Part shown: positions 26,009 to 33,979 of the stretch, piece by piece
How the letters are laid out: each line of letters starts with the position of its first letter
Position numbering within the stretch: the stretch's first letter is position 1
Source: M30B80 sp965656935
Lineage (GTDB): Bacteria > Pseudomonadota > Alphaproteobacteria > Rhodobacterales > Rhodobacteraceae
DNA: 64,000 nucleotides
Assembly (NCBI GenBank): GCA_965656935.1
Contig: CBFHMG010000006.1
Span: 1-64,000 of the forward strand
Direction: 5' to 3'
Position numbers and translations under genes: made by a program
Notes under the pieces: model-generated
The model's database searches: none
Told to the model about the DNA's origin: nothing
What the model saw: only the letters and a program-made list of their open reading frames with translations

Positions 26009-26455
26009 ATGTCTGATAAGAAAGATCACGACGAAAAAGCCAAGAAAACCAGCCTTTCGGAAAGCGATGTTGAAACCAAACGCGGACCGAACCGCCGCAG
26101 CCTGTTGCGCGGCTTTGGCGCGGGCACGCTCGGCCTCTCGGCGGTTGGATTGTCAGGCTGTGTCACCACGGGCGTGACAGATGCAGATGCCGGCGCCTAT
26201 GCCGATCCCGCCGGCATGGGGCGCGGCACTGTCAGGCGTACAACATCAGGCATTACCGATAGCGATGGCGGGGCCTATGCCGACCCGGTTGGCAATGGCC
26301 GCGGCGTCACCCGCCGCGTCAGTGCAGGCATCACCGATAGCGACGGCGGCACCTATGCTGACCCCGTGGGCCGTGGACGCGGCAATTCGGGGCTGACTGA
26401 TAGTGATAGCGGTTACAGCGCCGACCCCGTTGGTCGCGGACGTCGCGGCTGGTAA
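26009..26455 (+). CDS. Tat-type lipoprotein repeat protein B (four TDxDxG...DPxGxGRG repeats)
   Basis: 148 residues and a paralogue of the preceding gene. The N-region again contains 'LSESDVET'. 'NRRSLLRGFGAGTLGLSAVG' (28-47) is a Tat-like signal, and 'LSGC' at 48-51 is a lipobox, so the mature protein is probably lipid-anchored. Four repeats lie at residues 56-73, 82-99, 108-125 and 129-146. The unit is [VIL]TDSDxGxYADPVGxGRG, more uniform than in protein A, and the last spacer is shortened from 8 to 3 residues. A strong GGGGGAGA site precedes the ATG. Unknown function; metal binding or matrix/envelope attachment are guesses. Confidence 0.75.
   Translation: MSDKKDHDEKAKKTSLSESDVETKRGPNRRSLLRGFGAGTLGLSAVGLSGCVTTGVTDADAGAYADPAGMGRGTVRRTTSGITDSDGGAYADPVGNGRGVTRRVSAGITDSDGGTYADPVGRGRGNSGLTDSDSGYSADPVGRGRRGW
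26174..26446 (+). repeat. four coding repeats in repeat protein B
   Basis: Units begin at residues 56, 82, 108 and 129 (periods 26, 26 and 21 codons). The second and third units are nearly the same at DNA level ('ACCGATAGCGA' and 'GACCCCGT' segments recur), suggesting recent duplication. Confidence 0.75.
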
Positions 26456-26475
26456 GCACGCCAATACTTCCAACG

Positions 26476-26516
26476 AAAACGCCCCAACCAAGCCAATGGT
26501 CGGGGCGTTTTTTTTT
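26476..26516. terminator. terminator shared by repeat protein B and folE2
   Basis: Arms AAAACGCCCC (26476-26485) and GGGGCGTTTT (26502-26511), with an inner ACCA/TGGT extension and a T run to 26516. Read from the other strand the stem is followed by 'CGTTGG' after four Ts, so it can end both convergent genes. Confidence 0.85.
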
Positions 26517-26537
26517 GTGATCAGCACTGACGCAGTG

Positions 26538-27629
26538 CTAGCCCACGTGAAACAGTGTTGAGAAAAGTTTCGGGTCCAGACTATCGGCATCGAAGGTCTC
26601 GCCTTCGGTCAACACGCTGACCGCGTCATGGCTATGCAGGCTTTCCTGATGGCTTGCCACCACGCGGAAATCACCGATACGTGCATCCGCGCTAAGCTGC
26701 TCGGCGAAGAGACGGGCGGCATCTTCCACAAAGATCGGGTTGGCTGCGTTCAATTCCGCGAATGCCTGTTCATCTTCGCGCTTGACCATCACTTGCGTCT
26801 CGGTCGGCACGGCATTGCGGGCCATATCGATCAGGTCTTCGAACCACAGACAATCCGCACCGTCCAGAACCTCAACCGACAAACGCCCGACCGAGCGCTG
26901 CGAATGCGGTGTGGCAAGCTGGTTGCGGGTCGCGCGTGCATGCTCGGACAATTCCAGCGAACAAGGGCAGGTCGAGGAATAGACATAATCAAGATGCACA
27001 ATCTTACGGCGCACCCCGTCCTTTTCCACCAGCTCCAGCGCGATATCGTAATACTGATAGCCCGACAGCCCCGAGCGCAGGCTCTCGACCTTCATGGGGA
27101 AGGAGAACCGCATCTGGATACGGGCATCAAAGCTTTCGAGGTCTGATTTATAGTCATCAAGGGCCGCCTCGATCACCTCGAAGCTGAAGGTCTTTTCGGC
27201 ATGCGCATAGAAGGAGCGCATGATGCGGCTCATATTGATGCCCTTCTTATCCGCCTCAAGGCTGACCGTGCCTGTGACACTGGTCTCGAGGTTCAGATCG
27301 CCATTATCGCGGGTGTGATAGCGGATCGGCAGACGGAAATTCGAAATCCCAACATGCTGGATTTGCCGCTTGGCCCCCTTGATCAGGGAAGACGGACCAT
27401 TCTGCAGATCAGGCAGGCTGTCTTTATAGGTCGCATCGACATTGAACTCAGTGGGATAGTCGCGCGAGAAAACAGGATAGGTCTCGCTCAGCAACTTCGT
27501 CGCTGACGGATCAAGCGCTTCGATCTGGTCGCGCGGTGCAGTTTCGGCCCAAGCTTTGAGAAGCTCCAAAGCCTGTTCGGCCTCGTCGCGCGTGGGTTCG
27601 GTGGTAACATTTGGCACGTGTACATTCAT
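26538..27629 (-). CDS. folE2: GTP cyclohydrolase FolE2 (type IB)
   Basis: Converts GTP to 7,8-dihydroneopterin triphosphate, the first step towards folate and queuosine. 363 residues. Type-IB signatures include 'QHVGISNFRLPIRY', 'KGINMSRIMRSFYAH', 'YSSTCPCSLELSEHA' with the conserved active-site Cys, and 'TPHSQRSVGRLSVEV', the family's typical C-terminal half. FolE2 does not strictly need zinc, unlike FolE, and is sometimes under Zur control; I found no convincing Zur box upstream. The start at 27629 ('MNVHVPNVTTEPTRD') was preferred over one 21 codons longer. Confidence 0.95.
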   Translation of the reverse strand: MNVHVPNVTTEPTRDEAEQALELLKAWAETAPRDQIEALDPSATKLLSETYPVFSRDYPTEFNVDATYKDSLPDLQNGPSSLIKGAKRQIQHVGISNFRLPIRYHTRDNGDLNLETSVTGTVSLEADKKGINMSRIMRSFYAHAEKTFSFEVIEAALDDYKSDLESFDARIQMRFSFPMKVESLRSGLSGYQYYDIALELVEKDGVRRKIVHLDYVYSSTCPCSLELSEHARATRNQLATPHSQRSVGRLSVEVLDGADCLWFEDLIDMARNAVPTETQVMVKREDEQAFAELNAANPIFVEDAARLFAEQLSADARIGDFRVVASHQESLHSHDAVSVLTEGETFDADSLDPKLFSTLFHVG

Positions 27630-27825
27630 GTGAAAGCCCCTTCCCTGCTCGGCTTCGTCCATCAATATGGGGGCAAGGCCGAGGTCTTCCAAATTGTTTT
27701 ATCAATTACATTACGGCCCAAGGACGGGTTTGGATCACAAATAAGCGGTGCTCTATCCAGATAAACAATCAGGTTTTCGCGCCTAAACCCTTGGATTCAG
27801 ACGCGAAACTTGAAGGAAAGCTTTT

Positions 27826-29025
27826 TTAAAGATGTGAGAGCGCCTGTTTGAAATCCGCCAAAAGATCATCGGCATCTTCCAGCCCAACTGAGAAGCGCAG
27901 CAGCCCCTCTGAGATCCCAAGCGAAGCACGTTGCTCCTCGCTGAGCCGTTGATGGGTGGTCGTGGCGGGGTGGGTGATGATCGATTTCGCGTCACCCAGA
28001 TTGTTGGAGATCACCACAATCTCGAGCGCATTAAGGAATTTGAACGCCGCCTCGCGCCCGCCTTCAAGTTCCAGCGCGATCACAGTGCCGCCCTGCTCCA
28101 TCTGGCGCGTTGCAAGATCGAATTGCGGATGTGAGGCAAGGCCCGGATAGATCACCCGTTTCATGCCCGCCTGCCCTTCTAGCCCCTGCGCAATATGCAA
28201 GGCCGCATCCGCCTGTGCGCGCACCCGCAGCTCCAAGGTTTCCAGCCCCTTCAGCATCACCCAAGCATTGAAGGGCGACATGGCCGCGCCTGTATGTTTG
28301 AGATAGGGCTCTACCGTTTTGCGGATAAACTCGGTCGTGCCGCAGATCACACCGCCCAAACAGCGCCCCTGCCCGTCGATATGCTTGGTCGTGGAATAGA
28401 CGATCACATCAGCGCCCAAGGCTTGGTTGTCTTGGAAGATCGGGGTGGAGAAAACGTTATCCACCACCACCAACGCGCCTGCCTGATGGGCAATCTCGGC
28501 CACGGCGGGCAGGTCAATCACCTCCAATGTCGGGTTGGACACAGTCTCGAAAAACGCGGCCTTGGTCTGGCCGGGGCGCATCGCTGCGCGCCATTGCTCC
28601 AGATCGGTGCCATCGACAAAGGTTACCTCGACGCCAAAGCGGGTCAGAACCTCTTCGAGGATATAGAGGCAGGAGCCGAACAGCGCCTTGGCCGAGACCA
28701 CATGATCGCCCGCGCGCAGCATCGAAGTCAGCGCGGCATTCACTGCCGCCATCCCTGAGGCCGTTGCAAAAGCATCCTCGGTCCCCTCGATCGAGGCGAT
28801 ACGATCCTCGAACATGGCCACGGTGGGGTTGCCATAACGGCCATAGATGAACTCATCCTCGCCAAGGCTCAGAAAACGGGCCTCGGCGGCTTCGGCGCTG
28901 TCATAGACAAAGCCCTGCGTGAGATAGAGCGCCTCGCTCACCTCGCCATATTGGCTGCGGCGGGTGCCTGCATGCACGGCACGGGTGCGGCGGGACCAGT
29001 TTTTTGTCGATCGGGCGTCGGTCAT
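27826..29025 (-). CDS. metZ: O-succinylhomoserine sulfhydrylase
   Basis: PLP enzyme making homocysteine from O-succinylhomoserine and sulfide in methionine synthesis. 399 residues of the Cys/Met metabolism family. 'GDHVVSAKALFGS' and the substrate-contact 'YGRYGNPTV' are present. The internal aldimine Lys is in 'VYSTTKHIDGQGRCLGG', the pattern typical of MetZ rather than MetB or MetC. C-terminal 'GDAKSIITHPATTTHQRL' is also family-typical. The SAM-II aptamer and terminator upstream mean its expression should fall when S-adenosylmethionine is plentiful. Confidence 0.95.
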   Translation of the reverse strand: MTDARSTKNWSRRTRAVHAGTRRSQYGEVSEALYLTQGFVYDSAEAAEARFLSLGEDEFIYGRYGNPTVAMFEDRIASIEGTEDAFATASGMAAVNAALTSMLRAGDHVVSAKALFGSCLYILEEVLTRFGVEVTFVDGTDLEQWRAAMRPGQTKAAFFETVSNPTLEVIDLPAVAEIAHQAGALVVVDNVFSTPIFQDNQALGADVIVYSTTKHIDGQGRCLGGVICGTTEFIRKTVEPYLKHTGAAMSPFNAWVMLKGLETLELRVRAQADAALHIAQGLEGQAGMKRVIYPGLASHPQFDLATRQMEQGGTVIALELEGGREAAFKFLNALEIVVISNNLGDAKSIITHPATTTHQRLSEEQRASLGISEGLLRFSVGLEDADDLLADFKQALSHL

Positions 29026-29067
29026 TCTTTCATATCCTCATCTGGTCCGGCGGATCGGCAAAACAAA

Positions 29068-29094
29068 ACCCCCGAACCGGTTTTGGTCGGGGGT
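29068..29094 (-). terminator. leader terminator between SAM-II aptamer and metZ
   Basis: An 8-bp stem (29068-29075 with 29087-29094) followed on the minus strand by 'TTTGTTTTG'. It lies between the aptamer (29114-29170) and the metZ start (29025), where a premature terminator would act. Confidence 0.75.
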
Positions 29095-29113
29095 GTTCGC
29101 ACAATGGCGACCC

Positions 29114-29170
29114 AGACCTCTTTAGCGAGTTTTTTAAAGTGGCCCGCAATCCGGTAACAAATCGCCACTG
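29114..29170 (-). ncRNA. SAM-II riboswitch
   Basis: Read on the minus strand, the region gives a GTGGC stem-half, then 'GATTTGTTACCGGATTGC', the complementary GCCAC, an A-rich 'TTTAAAAAAC' segment, and 'CGCTAAAGAGG'. This is the H-type pseudoknot core of SAM-II: P1 from GTGGC/GCCAC, the 'GATTTG' loop and the terminal 'GCTAAAG' element. SAM-II is known upstream of metA/metZ-type genes in alphaproteobacteria. It starts a few bases after the promoter and precedes metZ by about 90 bases. Confidence 0.88.
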
Positions 29171-29175
29171 GGGCG

Positions 29176-29204
29176 GAATTACGCCTGCTGCGCTGCAAGG
29201 TCAA
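29176..29204 (-). promoter_or_regulatory. sigma-70-type promoter of the metZ leader
   Basis: On the minus strand TTGACC (29199-29204) is followed by a 17-base spacer and TAATTC (29176-29181). Predicted transcription starts a few bases before the SAM-II aptamer, which supports both calls. Confidence 0.7.
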
Positions 29205-29281
29205 GTCGGGATAACCCGCATTTATATTGCGACTGCCCTGCTTCCGCGCCATGCTTGCAGCCGAAGATGCGGGAGCGAAAA

Positions 29282-29983
29282 ATGTCCAAAGCCATTGATT
29301 TGTATTACTGGCCCACCCCCAATGGCTGGAAGGCGGCCATCGCGCTCGAAGAAATGGCCCTGCCCTATAATCTGCATCTGGTCGATATCGGCTCGGGCGA
29401 TCAGTTCAAGCCCGACTTCCTTGCCATTTCCCCCAATAACCGCATGCCCGCGATGATCGATCCCGACGGGCCAGATGGTGCGCCGATCTCGATTTTTGAA
29501 TCGGGGGCCATCCTGCAATATCTGGCGCGCAAGACGGGGCTGTTTTATGGCCAGTCCGAGCGGGACCGCATCATGGTTGATCAATGGTTGATGTGGCAAA
29601 TGGGCGGTTTGGGGCCGATGGCAGGCCAAGCGCATCACTTCCTGAAATACGCGCCTTTGATGGACCCGCCCCAAGACCTGCCCTATGCCAAGGACCGCTA
29701 CCGCAACGAGGTGGCGCGGCTCTACCGTGTGCTCAACACCCGCTTGGAGCAAAGTGAATTCATCGCGGGCGATTTTGTATCGATTGCCGATTTCGCGGCC
29801 TTTCCATGGGCGCGGCTTTGGGAAGGACAGCAGCAAAGCCTTGAGGATAAACCCCATATGGCCCGCTGGCTGGACGCCCTCGCTGCCCGTCCCGCCACAG
29901 CAAAAGCCGTCACAATCGCCTTGGAAAAGCGCGAGGTCACCCGCGACCGCAAGAAGCAAGATACTCTATTCAAACAAAAATAA
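29282..29983 (+). CDS. glutathione S-transferase-family protein (YfcG/YghU-like)
   Basis: 233 residues. The thioredoxin-like N-domain starts 'IDLYYWPTPNGWKAAIALEE', with 'NNRMPAMIDPDG' (the cis-Pro loop) and 'SIFESGAILQYLA' (the Ser of the glutathione-binding SNAIL/ESGA motif). The all-helical C-domain follows. This layout is that of YfcG/YghU disulfide-bond oxidoreductases, which use glutathione but lack ordinary transferase activity. It is divergent from metZ; an ATG nine codons earlier was not chosen because 'MSKAIDLYYW' is the usual start. Confidence 0.9.
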   Translation: MSKAIDLYYWPTPNGWKAAIALEEMALPYNLHLVDIGSGDQFKPDFLAISPNNRMPAMIDPDGPDGAPISIFESGAILQYLARKTGLFYGQSERDRIMVDQWLMWQMGGLGPMAGQAHHFLKYAPLMDPPQDLPYAKDRYRNEVARLYRVLNTRLEQSEFIAGDFVSIADFAAFPWARLWEGQQQSLEDKPHMARWLDALAARPATAKAVTIALEKREVTRDRKKQDTLFKQK

Positions 29984-30108
29984 CCCGCGGCGCGGTTCAA
30001 GACCCCGTTTTTTCCCGCCGCAAAGGCATTATTCCGCCCCGCCCAAGCACAATGTCTGGTTTTTGTAACAAAACATACCTATCTTGGGGTCAAACAGGGG
30101 GCAAATAC

Positions 30109-30198
30109 GTGACGTCTAATACACTTAAGGGTGTTTCCTTTGGCGCGTTGCTGGTCATCATTTTGATGGCGGGCTTTGGCGGTTTCGGAGCACTTTGA
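30109..30198 (+). CDS. very small membrane protein (29 aa) ahead of xpaC-like gene
   Basis: A GTG with an AGGGGG site seven bases upstream opens a 29-codon ORF reading 'MTSNTLKGVSFGALLVIILM' and then 'AGFGGFGAL'. It is a single hydrophobic helix with a Gly-rich end. The stop is one base from the next ATG, so the two would be translationally coupled. The tail resembles the first helix of SurA/PpiD-type proteins but the rest is absent. It may be a real micro-protein or a leader ORF that controls the next gene. Confidence 0.5.
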   Translation: MTSNTLKGVSFGALLVIILMAGFGGFGAL

Positions 30199-30199
30199 T

Positions 30200-31120
30200 A
30201 TGGCAAAACGCTTTGGTGGAGAATTCAGCCCGAACGGGCAAATTCCCGATCCTGATGCTCGGCCATCGGTCACTGCCCCCATCCGCCCTGAGCCCGCAAG
30301 CTTCAAGGGCCGCAGCCCGCAGCGCCATGGGGCCAAGATCAACCTGTTATTTCTGGCAGCCGCGCTGACGCTGGTCACAGTGTTTTTCCAAGGCTCCACC
30401 TTGGCGCTGGCCAGCGATCTGGCAGGGGCTGCGATGCTGCTTTTGGCCGCTTGGCTGACGCGTGACGGTATCCGCGCGGAAGATGCATATATGGAACGCA
30501 AAGTTGCCCGTCGCCCCGCCATTCCGCGCAAGCTTTTCGCTTCGGTCGGTGTGGGTATCGGCGTGGGCTTGCTGATTTTTGGCGGCCAATGGCAATTGGT
30601 CCCCGCGATCTTGATGGGCGCAATTGCGGCGGGTCTGCATCTGTTTACCTTCGGGCTTGATCCAATGTCGGATAAGGGCCTTGAAGGGGTGGACAGCTTT
30701 CAGACCGACCGTGTGGCACGCAAGATCGAAGAGGCCGAGGCCGTTCTGGCCCAAATGAAAGACGCCATTTTGCGCGCGCGCGACCGTGAATTGGAGGCCC
30801 GTGTAGACGGGTTCCAGCATGCTGTGCGCCAGATGTTCCGACAGGTTGAAAGCGATCCACGCGACCTGAGCGGGGCGCGCAAATATCTGGGCGTCTATCT
30901 ACAGGGCGCGCGCGATGCGACTGTCAAATTCGCCGATCTCTATTCCAATAATCGCGATGCTTCGGTGCGATCCGATTATGTGGGGCTGCTCGATGATCTC
31001 GAGGGGAATTTTACCAAACGCACCAAAACGATGCTGACCGATAACCGCAGTGATCTGGATGTCGAAATCAGTGTCCTGCGGGACCGTTTGAACCGCGATA
31101 ATATTCATATTTCTGATTAG
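30200..31120 (+). CDS. XpaC-family membrane protein
   Basis: 306 residues. After a polar N-region, four hydrophobic helices run from about residue 48 to 150 ('INLLFLAAALTLVTVFFQG', 'AGAAMLLLAAWLT', 'ASVGVGIGVGLLIFGGQW', 'LVPAILMGAIAAGLHLF'). A soluble coiled-coil domain follows ('VARKIEEAEAVLAQMKDAIL', 'VRQMFRQVESDPRDLSGARK'), which is the XpaC (5-bromo-4-chloroindolyl phosphate hydrolysis protein) pattern. XpaC is commonly paired with TelA, whose gene follows 13 bases downstream. Role unknown; membrane stress or toxic-anion resistance is the family association. Confidence 0.8.
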   Translation: MAKRFGGEFSPNGQIPDPDARPSVTAPIRPEPASFKGRSPQRHGAKINLLFLAAALTLVTVFFQGSTLALASDLAGAAMLLLAAWLTRDGIRAEDAYMERKVARRPAIPRKLFASVGVGIGVGLLIFGGQWQLVPAILMGAIAAGLHLFTFGLDPMSDKGLEGVDSFQTDRVARKIEEAEAVLAQMKDAILRARDRELEARVDGFQHAVRQMFRQVESDPRDLSGARKYLGVYLQGARDATVKFADLYSNNRDASVRSDYVGLLDDLEGNFTKRTKTMLTDNRSDLDVEISVLRDRLNRDNIHISD

Positions 31121-31133
31121 GGACGACACCATC

Positions 31134-32327
31134 ATGAGCACTGAAATCAAAGAAAAAGCCGAAGCGGCCGCGAAGATGATCGAAGAAGTGACATCCGTCA
31201 CGCTTGCAGAGCCTTCGACCGCGCTGGTGCCCTTGGCCGATGCCAATAAGAAAACCGCCACAGCGATCCGCAAGCGCATCAAAGAGATCGATATGGAAGA
31301 CACCAATTCCATCGTCTCCTTTGGCTCGGGCGCGCAGGCGGAATTGCAGCAGATCAGCCAAGCCATGTTGCAAGACGTCAAGAACAAGGATGTCGGCCCC
31401 GCAGGCGACAGCTTGCGCGATATCGTGGGCACGATCCGCGGGTTCTCGGTGGATGAGCTGGACCCCAACCGCAAGCGCAGCTGGTGGGAGCGTTTGTTCG
31501 GCAAGGCCAAGCCGCTGCATGATTTTATGGCGCGCTATGAAGATGTGCAGGGCCAGATCGACAAGATCACGGATGAGCTGTTGAGCCATGAGCATACCCT
31601 GATGAAGGATATCAAATCGCTCGATATCCTCTATGACAAGACGCTGGCCTTTTATGACGAGCTGGCGCTCTATATCGCGGCGGGCGAAGAGAAGCTGAAC
31701 GAGCTGGACAGCACAACCATCCCCGCCAAAGAGGCCGAGGTGGAAGCCGCCCCATCCGAGCAGCAGGTGATGAAAGCGCAGGAATTGCGTGATCTGCGTG
31801 CCGCGCGTGATGATCTGGAACGCCGCGTCCATGACCTCAAGCTGACCCGTCAGGTCACCATGCAATCGCTGCCCTCGATCCGTCTGGTGCAGGAAAACGA
31901 CAAATCACTGGTCACCAAGATCAACTCCACGCTGGTCAATACCGTGCCGCTTTGGGAAACCCAATTGGCCCAAGCCGTGACCATCCAGCGCTCGACCGAG
32001 GCCGCAGCCGCGGTGCGCGAGGCCAATGATCTGACCAATGAATTGCTGACCAAAAACGCCGAGAACCTGCGCACATCGAACCGTATGGTGCGTGAGGAAA
32101 TGGAGCGCGGTGTCTTTGATATCGAAGCGGTCAAAAAGGCCAATGCCGATCTGGTGGCCACCATCGAGGAAAGCCTGCAAATCGCCGATGAAGGCAAAGC
32201 CCGCCGTGCGGCCGCCGAGGTCGAGATGCAGAAAATGGAGACCGAATTGCGCGACACGCTTTCGGCCGCCAAAGCGCGGGGCGATGGTGTGGGCTATAAT
32301 GTCGGCACCTCGACAGGCGATAGCTGA
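31134..32327 (+). CDS. TelA-family toxic anion resistance protein
   Basis: 397 residues, mostly alpha-helical and coiled-coil, with no membrane segment. 'IVSFGSGAQAELQQISQAML' (about 57-76), 'SWWERLFGKAKPLHDFMARY' and 'LPSIRLVQENDKSLVTKINSTLVNTVPLWETQLAQAV' type sequence are strong TelA signatures. TelA-like proteins were named from tellurite resistance and occur with XpaC. They are considered peripheral membrane or stress scaffolds, and the activity is not established. It is encoded between the XpaC-like and DUF2927 genes and likely co-transcribed with both. Confidence 0.9.
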   Translation: MSTEIKEKAEAAAKMIEEVTSVTLAEPSTALVPLADANKKTATAIRKRIKEIDMEDTNSIVSFGSGAQAELQQISQAMLQDVKNKDVGPAGDSLRDIVGTIRGFSVDELDPNRKRSWWERLFGKAKPLHDFMARYEDVQGQIDKITDELLSHEHTLMKDIKSLDILYDKTLAFYDELALYIAAGEEKLNELDSTTIPAKEAEVEAAPSEQQVMKAQELRDLRAARDDLERRVHDLKLTRQVTMQSLPSIRLVQENDKSLVTKINSTLVNTVPLWETQLAQAVTIQRSTEAAAAVREANDLTNELLTKNAENLRTSNRMVREEMERGVFDIEAVKKANADLVATIEESLQIADEGKARRAAAEVEMQKMETELRDTLSAAKARGDGVGYNVGTSTGDS

Positions 32328-32362
32328 TCGGACGGTTGATGCGTGATTGAGGGACGGACGCG

Positions 32363-33313
32363 ATGATCATGGGGCATCTGGGGCGTTGTATGACGCTCGG
32401 ATTGGTGGCGCTCGGCCTGTCGGCCTGTGTGGCGTCGCCCCCTGTGAACTCGCCCCGTCCCGAGACGCGCGGCGTCTTGGCCCTGCCTGATGCGGGGCCG
32501 CAATCGGCGCTGAGCCGTGGCTATGCTAGCTACTATGCCTCGATCGAACAACGCCTCGTCGCCAATGGGTTGCTTCGCACCGATGGCGGCGGGGATGATA
32601 CGCCTTTCTCGCAACGCATGCTGGTGGCCAATTTCGAACGCATCGCGCTGTTTGATGAATATGCCCTGACCAATGGGCGCTTTGTAGCCCGCCAGACCCC
32701 CTCGCGCCTGCGTCGATGGGAGGTGCCGGTGCGCATTCAGGCCCATTTCGGCCCCTCCCTCTCCGCCGCGGCGCGCTCGGATGATAGCGCGGTCATCGGC
32801 ACCTATGCGCAACGCCTTGCCCGTGCCACGGGCCACCCCATCCGTAAGGTTTCCTCGGGGGGGAATTTCCATGTGCTCTTTGTCAGCCGTGACGAGCAGC
32901 AATTGACAGGCCCGCTTCTGCAACAACTGGTTCCAGGCATCGGGCCTGAAACCTTGCGCGAAATCAGCAATCTGCCCCGCCATACTTTCTGCTCGGTCTA
33001 TGCCTTCTCGGAGGCGGGTGGCACACCTGTCTATCAAACAGCGGTCGCCATCATCCGCACCGAGCATCCCGACCTTTTGCGCCGCTCCTGCATTCATGAA
33101 GAAATCGCCCAAGGCCTTGGCCTGCCCAATGACAGCCCCGCCGCGCGCCCGTCGATCTTCAATGATGACGAGGAATTCGCCCTTTTGACCCGCCATGACG
33201 AATTGCTGCTGCGCATCCTGTATGATCCGCGCCTGAGACCGGGGATGGAGCCCGCAGCCGCAAGGCCGATTGTTGCGGAGATCGCCGCCGAATTGCTTGG
33301 CGGTTCCAGCTAA
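32363..33313 (+). CDS. DUF2927 lipoprotein
   Basis: 316 residues. N-terminal 'CMTLGLVALGLSAC' is a lipoprotein signal with lipobox LSAC. The domain shows 'RWEVPVRIQAHFGPSLS', 'NFHVLFVSRDEQQL', 'CSVYAFSEAGGT', 'SCIHEEIAQGLGLPNDS' and 'IFNDDEEFALLTRHDELLLRILYDPRLRPGM'. This is DUF2927, a putative zinc-metalloprotease-like family in which 'HEEIAQ' may hold metal ligands. A second family member occurs at 45.3 kb. The ATG at 32363 has GAGGGAC upstream. The role in the XpaC-TelA operon is unknown. Confidence 0.85.
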   Translation: MIMGHLGRCMTLGLVALGLSACVASPPVNSPRPETRGVLALPDAGPQSALSRGYASYYASIEQRLVANGLLRTDGGGDDTPFSQRMLVANFERIALFDEYALTNGRFVARQTPSRLRRWEVPVRIQAHFGPSLSAAARSDDSAVIGTYAQRLARATGHPIRKVSSGGNFHVLFVSRDEQQLTGPLLQQLVPGIGPETLREISNLPRHTFCSVYAFSEAGGTPVYQTAVAIIRTEHPDLLRRSCIHEEIAQGLGLPNDSPAARPSIFNDDEEFALLTRHDELLLRILYDPRLRPGMEPAAARPIVAEIAAELLGGSS

Positions 33314-33422
33314 TGACAGCTTGAGGGAGGTCTTGGAATTGAACCCCCCTTATGAGATAGTTTCACTATGTGCGTTACGCGTTTCTAGCAGGTTCAATTT
33401 AACTCCTTTTCAGGGTTTCAAA

Positions 33423-33863
33423 ATGAAAAAACTCCTCCTCACGATTGGCCTGTTTCTGGCCTCCTTCCAAATCGCAAATGCCTGCCCCGTGATCTCCGAG
33501 GGCGCAGAAATCAACCGGATCTATGCAAGCGAAATGCAGGAAGATCCCTTCTATTTCCCCGTTGTCGCCGGCGGTCAGGTCAATCTGGCCAATTGCGGCT
33601 TTGCAGGGGGCTGGGTTGTGCCAAACCCCGATTTTTCCCTCTATATGTATGATTTCAACGGCCCTGTGCAGTTCTCGGTCAGCAGCCCCGGCTGTGATAC
33701 GGTCTTGCTGCTCAATGCGCCTGATGGAAGCTGGTATTATGATGATGACAGCTCGGGCGATCTGATGCCTTGGATCGAAGCCTATGTCGGCGATGGCCGT
33801 ATGGATGTCTGGGTTGGCACATTTGGCGGCGATTATTGCGACGCAAGCCTCGTCGTTTACTAA
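33423..33863 (+). CDS. secreted PPC-like protein, 146 aa
   Basis: Signal peptide 'MKKLLLTIGLFLASFQIANA' then a mature domain with four cysteines. It has the rhythm 'FYFPVVAGGQVNLANCGF', 'DTVLLLNAPDGSWYYDDDSSG', 'VGDGRMDVWVGTFGG', which resembles the bacterial pre-peptidase C-terminal (PPC) beta-sandwich: 'aG...l....DxxLxL...DG.....DDs...G.Y.V.VGtf'. PPC-like domains usually attach to secreted proteases; here it is alone, so it may be a binding module. It is followed by a terminator and preceded by about 110 bases, so it may be separately transcribed. Confidence 0.65.
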   Translation: MKKLLLTIGLFLASFQIANACPVISEGAEINRIYASEMQEDPFYFPVVAGGQVNLANCGFAGGWVVPNPDFSLYMYDFNGPVQFSVSSPGCDTVLLLNAPDGSWYYDDDSSGDLMPWIEAYVGDGRMDVWVGTFGGDYCDASLVVY

Positions 33864-33876
33864 GATCAAGGGGCGG

Positions 33877-33900
33877 GGCGGGGAAAATACCCCGCCTTTT
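33877..33900 (+). terminator. intrinsic terminator after the PPC-like gene
   Basis: GGCGGGG (33877-33883) pairs with CCCCGCC (33890-33896) across an AAAATA loop, followed by TTTT. It separates the PPC-like gene from the SPFH gene. Confidence 0.8.
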
Positions 33901-33914
33901 CCACCCCGTTTTTA

Positions 33915-33944
33915 TTGGCCCTATCGCGCTGCTGCGTTTATAAT
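33915..33944 (+). promoter_or_regulatory. putative sigma-70 promoter for the SPFH gene
   Basis: A perfect -10 TATAAT (33939-33944) with TTGGCC (33915-33920) upstream, spacing 18. The SPFH start codon is at 33980. The -35 is only a partial match. Confidence 0.55.
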
Positions 33945-33979
33945 TGGCCAAGACATATTGTGACGATTGGACCAAACCC

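Noticed and set aside
25642..26446. CRISPR-like or satellite repeat
   Set aside because: The 78-base periodicity is in frame and conserved at protein level in two signal-peptide-bearing ORFs.
27692..27707. AATTG-N6-CAATT inverted repeat upstream of folE2 as a Zur box
   Set aside because: The arms are short, the sequence does not match the Zur consensus I know, and no promoter could be aligned with it.
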